Shown here: positions 26,070-33,745 of the stretch, piece by piece
Layout of the letters: each line of letters begins with the position of its first letter
Position numbering within the stretch: position 1 is the stretch's first letter
From: Bacillus sp. 165
Lineage (GTDB): Bacteria > Bacillota > Bacilli > Bacillales > Bacillaceae_G
Reading direction: 5' to 3'
Length of the DNA stretch: 64,000 nt
Assembly (NCBI RefSeq): GCF_017742235.1
Contig: NZ_JAGHKQ010000001.1
Location: forward strand, 186,001 to 250,000
Translations under genes and position numbers: made by a program
Notes under the pieces: model-generated
What the model saw: only the letters and a program-made list of their open reading frames with translations
The model's database searches: none
What the model was told of the DNA's origin: nothing

Positions 26070-26840
26070 TCATGCTTTTTGATATACGTCCATTATCTTT
26101 TTTACTCGCTCTGTATTACTAATACGAGGACATGTATAGCATGTCCTTCCAGCCTTGTAATTCATACAACATACCTTACGGAGCACGACACTTTCATTTT
26201 TCTCGACTGGATGTGGGAAATGGCAAAATTGAATTTTTAGCGGATTACATCCTATTTCTCCGAACCATTTTGCAGGAGCTTTATGAACCAAAAAATAAAA
26301 ATCTTCTTGCAACTGTTTCTTTAAAACCTCATTTTTTTCCTTCTCTATCCATTTTTTATACATAACATGAACATAAAAAGCTATGTGAGCCCACATTGTA
26401 CTCCTTGGAAGCTTTGTTTCATGTGATAAAGCCTCAATAATAATAGTAAGATGTTCAGCAAATAGCTTACGAATGATTTCATTTCGCCATTCATTTCGTT
26501 CTCCTTTCCAACAAACCTCACTGATGCCGGAAGGGATATAAACAGCTAGTTTCGTATATTTATAGTCAATAAATATCTGGGATAATGGAATATCAATGCC
26601 CTTATTGTATTTGCTCATAATTTCTAATGCTGCAATATACAAAGAATAACGTTTCACAAATAGAGATGCTGTTACTTTATGATTGGATGAACCAAATATA
26701 CTGCCTAAATGCGGGAGAATATTGACAATATTTTTTCTTTGTATAAATTCATTTCCTGAGATAAGTATAGCATCTTCACAGAGATTGGCAGCATTATGTA
26801 CTCCATACATTTGTAATAAAAGATGTATATCCCTTTCCAC
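26070..26840 (-). CDS. FhuF-like iron-sulfur protein (probable ferric-siderophore reductase)
   Basis: Protein of 256 aa from a GTG at 26840 (CGGGGGAATC upstream). The C terminus carries CC-x10-C-x2-C (CCMNYKAGRTCYTC), the pattern that binds the 2Fe-2S cluster in FhuF-type reductases. These release iron from imported siderophores in the cytoplasm. A Fur-box-like sequence lies at 26891-26905, just upstream, supporting a role in iron acquisition. No siderophore transporter genes are adjacent, so the substrate is unknown. Confidence 0.72.
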   Translation of the reverse strand: MERDIHLLLQMYGVHNAANLCEDAILISGNEFIQRKNIVNILPHLGSIFGSSNHKVTASLFVKRYSLYIAALEIMSKYNKGIDIPLSQIFIDYKYTKLAVYIPSGISEVCWKGERNEWRNEIIRKLFAEHLTIIIEALSHETKLPRSTMWAHIAFYVHVMYKKWIEKEKNEVLKKQLQEDFYFLVHKAPAKWFGEIGCNPLKIQFCHFPHPVEKNESVVLRKVCCMNYKAGRTCYTCPRISNTERVKKIMDVYQKA

Positions 26841-26890
26841 TACGATTCCCCCGTTATATCTATTGTCTACACTTCTAAATTTATCAATAA

Positions 26891-26905
26891 TGAGAATCAT
26901 TGTCA
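26891..26905 (-). promoter_or_regulatory. Fur box upstream of the FhuF-like gene
   Basis: Minus-strand TGACAATGATTCTCA matches the Bacillus 7-1-7 Fur box TGATAAT-N-ATTATCA at all but two of 14 positions, 51 nt before the GTG start. The overlapping upstream TTG start of the longer frame would place the start inside the operator, which supports the shorter protein. Confidence 0.75.
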
Positions 26906-26927
26906 AATACTACTCTACCTTCAAACT

Positions 26928-26957
26928 AAAAAGATGTGCAAAGATGCACATCTTTTT
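26928..26957. terminator. Hairpin terminator
   Basis: Inverted repeat AAAAAGATGTGC / GCACATCTTTTT between the Fur box and the small gene at 27020-27160; ends the minus-strand small gene. Confidence 0.75.
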
Positions 26958-27019
26958 AGCAAGGTAAAAGAGCATACAAATCCACGAGAATTGTCTATCT
27001 CATATAACTCGTTTTTACC

Positions 27020-27160
27020 CTATTCTCTATCTCTCGCTTCGTATGCTACTAAAGCTACCTGTCTCCCAAGCTTTTGTTCAAACTGCTCCTCTACTTGCTT
27101 TAATGTAGAATGCATCTCGTCGGAAATATGCGCAATAGAAAATTTATTATTGTCTTGCAT
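27020..27160 (-). CDS. Small protein, 46 aa
   Basis: Frame MQDNNKFSIAHISDEMHSTL... ending VALVAYEARDRE, with an AAAGCGGGTG ribosome-site-like sequence upstream and a terminator downstream. It is amphipathic and helical, with codon use like its neighbours. Its length is below usual gene-calling limits. No family known to me with certainty. Confidence 0.55.
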   Translation of the reverse strand: MQDNNKFSIAHISDEMHSTLKQVEEQFEQKLGRQVALVAYEARDRE

Positions 27161-27290
27161 ATAGACACCCGCTTTCTTTATAATCCTTCTTAGTTTTTAC
27201 AAATTTTATAGTTTCTTATACATAAAAAAATTAGCTACAAGCTATTTAAGTCCCTAAAAAATCGTTCCTGTACATAATACAGTATCCTAT

Positions 27291-27328
27291 AAAAATAGAA
27301 CTGATGCGTTGCATCAGCTCTATTTTTT
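27291..27328 (-). terminator. Terminator
   Basis: Hairpin AATAGAgCTGATGC / GCATCAGtTCTATT with flanking A/T runs at the end of the 100-aa gene. Confidence 0.75.
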
Positions 27329-27622
27329 ATAACTTCTTTCTACTTGGTCTTCTTCTAACCAATCTGCATCGCGCACATTAGAATGTTCTTCATAGCCCAC
27401 TAAATCCTCACCAATAATTTCATCAAATGATAATCCTCCAAGGGCTCCGCTTGCTGTTTCTCCTATGATTGTTGTTGTACTTGTCGGTCCTATGTCAGCT
27501 TCTATGTGTTCAATAATAGGATCCTGCTTCTTATAAGAGATAGGTGTATCCATTGTGCTTAGATCATCGTACGAAGAGGCTGTTTCCAATGTTTCTTCTG
27601 TTTCATCGTTGTAATTAATCAT
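27320..27622 (-). CDS. Acidic hypothetical protein, 100 aa
   Basis: Strongly acidic, low-complexity protein (ETEETLETASSYDDLSTMDT; central TSTTTIIGETASGALGG), no membrane segment. Good ribosome site AAGGAGCATGAAAAT. It looks like a small acid-rich accessory or spore-type protein, but no family is recognised. Confidence 0.6.
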   Translation of the reverse strand: MINYNDETEETLETASSYDDLSTMDTPISYKKQDPIIEHIEADIGPTSTTTIIGETASGALGGLSFDEIIGEDLVGYEEHSNVRDADWLEEDQVERSYKK

Positions 27623-27961
27623 ATTTTCATGCTCCTTATCTTTATAAATACCTACTACCGAAATTATAAAACTGAAACTCCCATCAATGTGGATTTCCTT
27701 TTCTCCTCACCGATGCTTTTTAGAACTAACTAAGATATGCTTTCCTGCCTTACTTCAACTTTTCATTAGTTCCTCTAATCACGTCACTAATTCCGTTACC
27801 TTCGTTACTGGTTACATTCATAAAAACACTCTTTTATTTCCGTACCTTTATATTCTGTAACTATTCGATTTACATACAAAAAACTTGATGCTGTTTTTTT
27901 GAAAATGATGTGTGAACTTGGCAAGAAACGTATAGAATAAAACTGTCAGGAGGTTAGAAAT
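27623..27961. other. Intergenic region upstream of deoD
   Basis: Divergent promoter region of the acidic gene and deoD. No open frame or strong hairpin was seen. A good ribosome site AGGAGGTTAGAAAT ends the region. Confidence 0.5.
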
Positions 27962-28666
27962 ATGAGTATCCATATTGGAGCACAACAAGGACAAATCGCA
28001 GAAACAATATTATTACCTGGAGATCCTCTGCGTGCTAAATATATTGCTGAAACGTTTTTGGAGAGTGCTGAATGCTATAATAACGTGCGAGGTATGCTCG
28101 GGTTTACAGGTACATACAAAGGAAAACGGGTGTCTGTTCAAGGTACTGGAATGGGTGTTCCTTCCATCTCCATTTACGTGAATGAGCTCATTCAAAGCTA
28201 TGGCGTAAAAAATTTAATCCGAGTTGGAACATGCGGAGCTATTCAAAAAGACGTTAAAGTGCGCGATGTCATCATTGCTATGACTTCTTGCAGTGATTCT
28301 AATATTAATCGCCTTACATTCCCTGGCTTTGACTTTGCTCCATGTGCAAACTTTAACTTATTAAAACATGCATACGATGCTGCAGTGGAAAAAGGATTAA
28401 GCGTACAAGTAGGAAATATTTTAACTGCTGATGTATTTTATCGTGAGAGCATGGATATGGTGAAAAAGCTAGGAGATTACGGTGTATTGGCAGTTGAAAT
28501 GGAAACGACAGCGCTATATACCCTAGCAGCTAAATTTGGAGTCAATGCATTGTCCGTTCTGACTGTAAGTGATCATATTTTTACTGGGGAAGAAACAACA
28601 GCGGAAGAGCGTCAAACAACATTCAATGATATGATTGAAATAGCATTAGAAGCCTCTCTTAAATAA
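27962..28666 (+). CDS. deoD: Purine nucleoside phosphorylase, DeoD type
   Basis: Hexameric PNP of 234 aa. [17 protein letters not shown] near residue 18, [20 protein letters not shown] near 87 and [21 protein letters not shown] near 178 are the family motifs, and SDH (LTVSDHIF) supplies the catalytic Asp. It cleaves purine (deoxy)nucleosides to base and (deoxy)ribose-1-phosphate. Followed by a terminator; monocistronic. Confidence 0.96.
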   Translation: MSIHIGAQQGQIAETILLPGDPLRAKYIAETFLESAECYNNVRGMLGFTGTYKGKRVSVQGTGMGVPSISIYVNELIQSYGVKNLIRVGTCGAIQKDVKVRDVIIAMTSCSDSNINRLTFPGFDFAPCANFNLLKHAYDAAVEKGLSVQVGNILTADVFYRESMDMVKKLGDYGVLAVEMETTALYTLAAKFGVNALSVLTVSDHIFTGEETTAEERQTTFNDMIEIALEASLK

Positions 28667-28678
28667 ACAGTCAATCAG

Positions 28679-28710
28679 GAACTTGTCACACATTAGACAA
28701 GTTCTTTTTT
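28679..28710 (+). terminator. Terminator after deoD
   Basis: Hairpin GAACTTGTC / GACAAGTTC followed by TTTTTT. Confidence 0.88.
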
Positions 28711-28927
28711 ATAGTAAAGAAAGGAAAGTTCAAAAAACATTTCCCTTAAAACATTCCTTACAATTTAAAATAAACGAAAAAATGCGGTAAACTGTTTTTT
28801 TGTTAATGGTACATTCAACTTCATTATCAAAATCGATGAAGGTTATACCGTTTGCTAAAACCTATCTTTACGAAGGCATAACAAATAATGATATAATAGT
28901 GTACATCTAGTAGCTCGAGGTGTAATC

Positions 28928-30733
28928 GTGAAAAGAAAAAGTATTGTTTTAAAATTATTTTTATTAACGTCTTGTCTCTTCACCCTTGTTTTTCTACTAT
29001 TTTTTGCTGGTCAATCATTATTTTTAGAAAAGTTTTATATAAAAAAGAAGACTGACAATGTCATGCATGCATTTGAAACATTTGTCGAGGACTATGAAAA
29101 GAGCGATCATAGTTTGACAACCATCCAAAAGTTACGGCGAAAATTTTTCACCAAAACGAATGCTCAGCTTGGCTTTCTTGACCAAAACGGCACAATCAAA
29201 AATGTAAATAACTACTATATAGATGTACAAGATAAAAAAACGAATAAAATTTATACAGTACCGCTTAACAATTTGTTAAGCCCTGGAGAATTTACAGCTT
29301 TTATGAAGCTATCGATTCGTGAAAATGACAGAATTCTCATTGACGGCATTCCAAAGCAAGAAATTGTAATTCCCCTTGAAATCACATCCAATTTTGGGAA
29401 CTGGAAAAACGAGAACGTCATTAGCGATATTAGTTTTTTTAATGATAAGGCAAAAAAATATGTACAAAAAAATCCTTATAGTGTACTTATCGATGGAACT
29501 GTCGTTAAAAAGAAGCTACCTACTTGGGAAGAAGTGAATACTGCGAGCGATACAGATACACTATTGCAGGCCATTCAGTATTGGGTTCTTTCCGTTTCTG
29601 TTGGTGAAGCTGACCCGACTGCCTTAACTACTTTCAAATATGGCAGTAAAGGCGGTGGGACAAATCAAATGTTCGTACAACCTATCATTAAAGATGGGGA
29701 AATCACAGAGTTCGCATTTGCTATGACATCGCTTCAGCCTGTAAACGAAGCAATACTGGTACTAAAGGATTATTATGTGTATGCTTTTTTCATTGTTTTT
29801 GGTGTTATCATTTTATTATCGTTCTACTATTCTAAAATGATTGCCAAGCCTCTAATTAAGATAAATGAAGTCACAAAAAAAATAGCTGCGTTTGACTTCT
29901 CGCAAAAGCTTCCTGTTGTTGCAAATGATGAGATTGGCAGCTTATCTAACAGCATTAACACCTTGTCTACAAACTTAAAGGATCAAATTAATCAACTGCA
30001 AATTGCTAATCAGCAATTAATTCAGGATGTAGAACGAGAACGGCAGTTGGAACGAACACGGAAAGAATTCATTTCAGGAGTATCTCATGAACTGAAAACA
30101 CCATTAAGTGTCATTCACAGCTTTGCAGAAGGAATCAAGGACGGAGTCAGCACAAACATAGATTACTATACGGATGTCATTTTAGAAGAAGCAGATAAAA
30201 TGAACTCTCTCATAATTGAAATGCTGGAGCTGGCCAAACTAGAGTCAGGAACTTACAAGCTTTCCAAAGAAACATTTTGTATAGATGAATTAATACGGCA
30301 AGTGATGGCAAAGCTTGCCTTTAGCATTGAAGAAAAGCAGTTAACCGTCCTTATTCAAACAGACGAAAAAATGTTAGTACACGCAAATAAAAATCGGATA
30401 GAACAAGTCATCGTCAATTTGCTAAGCAATGCTATACGTTATACACCTAAACAAGAAAGCATTACAGTATCTGTTCATGACTATGGTTCACAAATCATGG
30501 TAAGTATTTATAACAAGGGTACTGCTATTCCAGAGGAAAGCCTTGATAAAATTTGGGAACGCTTTTACCGCACCGATTCTTCACGCAGTCGTGTCACTGG
30601 CGGTACAGGTCTCGGCTTGTCTATTGTCAAAAATATACTAGATCTCCATAACGTCAAATATGGTGTACAAAATAGAAATGATGGAGTTCAATTTTATTTT
30701 TATTTACACAAAGCAAAAAAACATGCGGACTAA
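28928..30733 (+). CDS. Orphan membrane sensor histidine kinase
   Basis: Kinase of 601 aa from a GTG behind GAGGTG. TM1 about 8-30, large extracytoplasmic sensor 35-280, TM2 about 282-300, HAMP 303-355 (DEIGSLSNSINTLS), His387 in FISGVSHELKTPLSV, then HATPase_c with NLLSNAIRYT, FYRTDSSRSRVTGGTGLGLSI. No response regulator gene lies beside it: the upstream 260 nt are non-coding and the next gene is an integrase. Its partner must be elsewhere or lost. The signal is unknown. Confidence 0.88.
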   Translation: MKRKSIVLKLFLLTSCLFTLVFLLFFAGQSLFLEKFYIKKKTDNVMHAFETFVEDYEKSDHSLTTIQKLRRKFFTKTNAQLGFLDQNGTIKNVNNYYIDVQDKKTNKIYTVPLNNLLSPGEFTAFMKLSIRENDRILIDGIPKQEIVIPLEITSNFGNWKNENVISDISFFNDKAKKYVQKNPYSVLIDGTVVKKKLPTWEEVNTASDTDTLLQAIQYWVLSVSVGEADPTALTTFKYGSKGGGTNQMFVQPIIKDGEITEFAFAMTSLQPVNEAILVLKDYYVYAFFIVFGVIILLSFYYSKMIAKPLIKINEVTKKIAAFDFSQKLPVVANDEIGSLSNSINTLSTNLKDQINQLQIANQQLIQDVERERQLERTRKEFISGVSHELKTPLSVIHSFAEGIKDGVSTNIDYYTDVILEEADKMNSLIIEMLELAKLESGTYKLSKETFCIDELIRQVMAKLAFSIEEKQLTVLIQTDEKMLVHANKNRIEQVIVNLLSNAIRYTPKQESITVSVHDYGSQIMVSIYNKGTAIPEESLDKIWERFYRTDSSRSRVTGGTGLGLSIVKNILDLHNVKYGVQNRNDGVQFYFYLHKAKKHAD

Positions 30734-30836
30734 TCGCATGTTTTTTTATTTTTCACTCAAAATTCACATAGAATACACACATTATCATTATATTGAGGGT
30801 AATGAAAATCATTCATATACAGAAAGGAGAACAATC

Positions 30837-31364
30837 ATGAATAGTGGACAACCGATTCAAAATAAAAGAAAATTGGAGAAAATGAAAACAATTCTTGAAA
30901 GTTCCTCTCAGCGTGACGCACTCTTATTTATTCTGTCTATAAACTCCGGTTTAAAGGTCAGCGAGATTCTTCAACTTAAAATAAAAGATATTTTAGATGA
31001 CCAACAACAAATCCGTCACTCTATTTCATTTTACAACGAACAAACAAAAAAACAACAATGGTTTGCGGTAAATGAAGAATTAAAAGAGGCTATTTCAATA
31101 TACTTGCAAGAGCGCAAATATGCGAAAGAGAATGAGCCGCTTCTGAAATCACAAAAAGGAAAAGGAGCCATTACTCGTCAGCACGCTTGGTATGTTTTAA
31201 ATAAAGCTGCAAAAGAAGCAGGCCTTGACGGTATCAGTTCCCATACTCTACGTAAAACATGGGGATATCAAGTATACAAGTCTGGTGTAGACATTGCTTT
31301 TTTACAGCATTTTTTCAGTCATGCTACCCCTTTTATAACATTAAAATATATTGGAGTAGCTTAA
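30837..31364 (+). CDS. Small tyrosine recombinase/integrase catalytic-domain protein
   Basis: Protein of 175 aa from the ATG at 30837 behind AGAAAGGAGA. It lacks an arm/core-binding domain and consists of the catalytic domain: SGLKVSEIL where the first catalytic arginine is normally found (here Lys), HTLRKTW with the second His-Arg pair, FFSHATPFITLKYIG with the final His and Tyr. Short integrases of this type are common in the B. cereus group. With Lys for Arg, activity is uncertain. No att-like repeats were found nearby. Confidence 0.8.
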   Translation: MNSGQPIQNKRKLEKMKTILESSSQRDALLFILSINSGLKVSEILQLKIKDILDDQQQIRHSISFYNEQTKKQQWFAVNEELKEAISIYLQERKYAKENEPLLKSQKGKGAITRQHAWYVLNKAAKEAGLDGISSHTLRKTWGYQVYKSGVDIAFLQHFFSHATPFITLKYIGVA

Positions 31365-31399
31365 AAAGCATCGGTATATTGCCCAACCGATGCTTTTTT
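31363..31399. terminator. Terminator after integrase gene
   Basis: Hairpin AAAAAGCATCGG / CCGATGCTTTTTT overlapping the stop codon. The 31400-31666 gap that follows shows no further gene. Confidence 0.88.
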
Positions 31400-31666
31400 C
31401 TACCTGTTTTCTTTTTTGCTAACATCATATTCGTTAAACATTCTAAAAATATCACCTTAATCATAGTTAACAGAGAAAATGAAACCTGTTTTACCGAGCA
31501 TAAAAAGCCATAAATTATACCTGGTTTTACAGCAATCAAAAACTCTCCTATTACCGTCCTTTTTCAGATTACTCCGTTTCCATCCCCTATCACGTAAATA
31601 TAGAGATTCACGCAAGGTACTCTGAAGTTCTGTTCATTCAAAAAAATCATCTCTCAAGACATCCCT

Positions 31667-33631
31667 TTATTGTATAGACCGTACATACTGAGCAATAGCC
31701 TGAACTTCTTGCATGGACAATACTTCTTTTCCTTCATACTGGTGTTTCTGAACAGCTTCTTCAATTGTTTTTGCACTCCCATCATGCAAATACGGGGCTG
31801 TTGCCCATACTCCGCGAAGAGTAGGCGAATCAAACAGTCCTTTCGTGCGAATATTTTTGAATTCTCCTCTTGCATCTCCCCCATACGCTTGATCATATTG
31901 ATTGGCCGTACCAATATTATATAAATAGCTTATATTAGCTGTATTTAACTTCCCACCCTCATCAACAGCGTTTATACTAGCAGTAAAATATTCTCCCCCA
32001 TGACAGCTTAAACAGTTTCCTTTTCCATTAAAGAGCTGCTCTCCCTCTACTGCCAGTGGAGATAAGCTGCCGTCTTTTTGTCTATACGGACTTCTTGGAA
32101 CCGGAAATGAATCGGGATCGTCTAAAAACGCAAGAAGTGCATCGTACATATGCTGCGTATCCACAGGCATAGGCTGACTTGGATTTATATTCAGCATCCC
32201 CCCCATTTCTCCTTGAACAGTGTGTATATAATCTGCGAAGTCATCTCTTGACCCATCCCACATAAAAAGACCTGTTTTCGTAGTTAATACGTTACTTGGA
32301 ACATTACGTTGACCTTTCGGTGTCATTAATGTTAACCCATTGATATCCCCATCACTATGACAGGAAACGCAGCTCATCCAATTGTTTCCTGTAATGTTGT
32401 TGGCAAACTCATCACTATTGCCGCTGAAAAAGAGGGTTTTCCCTTCTCTTACTAAGGGTGACAAAGAATCTTTCTGAATCAGTTTTATAGAGTCATTGTG
32501 AATCTTTACTTTCGCATATTCACTCCCTGCTCCTGTATCCAGTAAAGCTAAATCATGGCTCATAGCATTGTGGACATACAGCTTCTCTTCTTTAGGCGTT
32601 ATAATAATGCCTCTTGGGTTATCGCCCGGAATTCTGCGTACGATTTGTGTGGCATTTCCTCCTCTTCTCAAATCAAATACTATTAAATCTTCACTGCCTG
32701 ACATCACAGCATACGCTTTTGTTCCGGTTTTATTAAACACAACATCATACGGATTGGAAACAATAATATTTTCATTTTTTATATCTTTTATATTAATAGC
32801 TTCAAACAGCTGCTTTCGCTCATCCCTCAACTCTTCATCTGTTGTCAAATCTATAATTGAAATTGCAGGAAAAATAGTTTCCTCAAAATTGATAGGAGTA
32901 TCCACATTCGTCAATAAATGAGGCACCCAAGCAGTTTTTCCATCTGGCGCAATAACAAATTGCTCTAATGTATTAGGCAAGCCTTGGCTTTTTTTATGGT
33001 CTTCCTTATCAGGAGAAGCTGCGAGGGAGATGACCTTTTGTACTTTATTCGTTTGTGTATCCACAACACTGATTTTTCCTTCTAAATAATGAGGAACATA
33101 CAGCTTCTTTCCATCTGCTGTGATTGCTAATGTATGCGGTCTGTCACCTATGTGGATAGACTTTATCTCTTTGTTCTTGCTAAGATCAATTACTGACAAG
33201 GTACCTGAACGGAAATTTGAAACATATAATAGACTTCCGTCTTGACTAGTCAGAACACCAAACGGCTCAATACCAGTTGCTATTTTATCGACTACCTTTT
33301 TATCCTTCGTCGAAATGACAGCTACTGTATCGTCATACATGCAAGAAACATAAAGGAACGATTCATCCGGACTTAAGGATAATTGGCGAGGTTCTTTTCC
33401 AACTGGAATTTCGGCAATCGTTTTATTTTGTTTTACATCAATTACAGACACTGTATGAACATCAATATTAGCTGTGTACAACCAGTTCCCATCTTTACTT
33501 ATTGCAATATTGTTACTATTAACTGCCGTTGTTCGCTTGATTGTATGTGTGGTTGCCCCTGATTTCGCACTACATCCAGCCATCATACCTATACAAATAA
33601 GCAAAAACAAGACAATATACATTCGTTTCAT
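31667..33631 (-). CDS. Lipoprotein with YVTN beta-propeller and di-haem cytochrome c (MauG/peroxidase-like) domain
   Basis: Protein of 654 aa. Signal peptide with lipobox MMAGC (Cys20). Residues about 35-370 form a YVTN-type beta-propeller with repeated blades (LYVSNFRSGTLSVIDLSKNK, KLYVPHYLEGKISVVDTQTN). The C-terminal third is a di-haem cytochrome of the CcpA/MauG group: CVSCH (421-425), CLSCH (540-544) and the family signature SPTLRGVWATAPYLHDGS (602-619). It would sit outside the membrane with two covalent haems attached by ResABC. The substrate is unknown; peroxidase, oxidase or electron-transfer roles are possible. It lies downstream of a Fur-controlled lipoprotein gene with an attenuating hairpin between them. 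Ribosome site AGGGGGGTACTTT. Confidence 0.85.
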   Translation of the reverse strand: MKRMYIVLFLLICIGMMAGCSAKSGATTHTIKRTTAVNSNNIAISKDGNWLYTANIDVHTVSVIDVKQNKTIAEIPVGKEPRQLSLSPDESFLYVSCMYDDTVAVISTKDKKVVDKIATGIEPFGVLTSQDGSLLYVSNFRSGTLSVIDLSKNKEIKSIHIGDRPHTLAITADGKKLYVPHYLEGKISVVDTQTNKVQKVISLAASPDKEDHKKSQGLPNTLEQFVIAPDGKTAWVPHLLTNVDTPINFEETIFPAISIIDLTTDEELRDERKQLFEAINIKDIKNENIIVSNPYDVVFNKTGTKAYAVMSGSEDLIVFDLRRGGNATQIVRRIPGDNPRGIIITPKEEKLYVHNAMSHDLALLDTGAGSEYAKVKIHNDSIKLIQKDSLSPLVREGKTLFFSGNSDEFANNITGNNWMSCVSCHSDGDINGLTLMTPKGQRNVPSNVLTTKTGLFMWDGSRDDFADYIHTVQGEMGGMLNINPSQPMPVDTQHMYDALLAFLDDPDSFPVPRSPYRQKDGSLSPLAVEGEQLFNGKGNCLSCHGGEYFTASINAVDEGGKLNTANISYLYNIGTANQYDQAYGGDARGEFKNIRTKGLFDSPTLRGVWATAPYLHDGSAKTIEEAVQKHQYEGKEVLSMQEVQAIAQYVRSIQ

Positions 33632-33660
33632 AAAGTACCCCCCTGTACACTTCTATACCG

Positions 33661-33703
33661 AAAAACAGCCTAAGAAATGCTTTGTTCATCTCTTCGGCTG
33701 TTC
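33661..33703 (-). terminator. Intercistronic hairpin between the two lipoprotein genes
   Basis: Minus-strand stem AACAGCC...GGCTGTT extended by AAGA/TCTT pairs and followed by TTTTT. It could reduce read-through into the cytochrome gene. Confidence 0.65.
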
Positions 33704-33745
33704 ATTATGGAAATAATAACTATTATAATAGAATCACTTTGATAT

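Noticed and set aside
30781-30825. Fur-box-like sequence before the integrase gene
   Set aside because: TGAAAATCATTCATA matches only about 10 of 14 positions, too weak beside the other sites.
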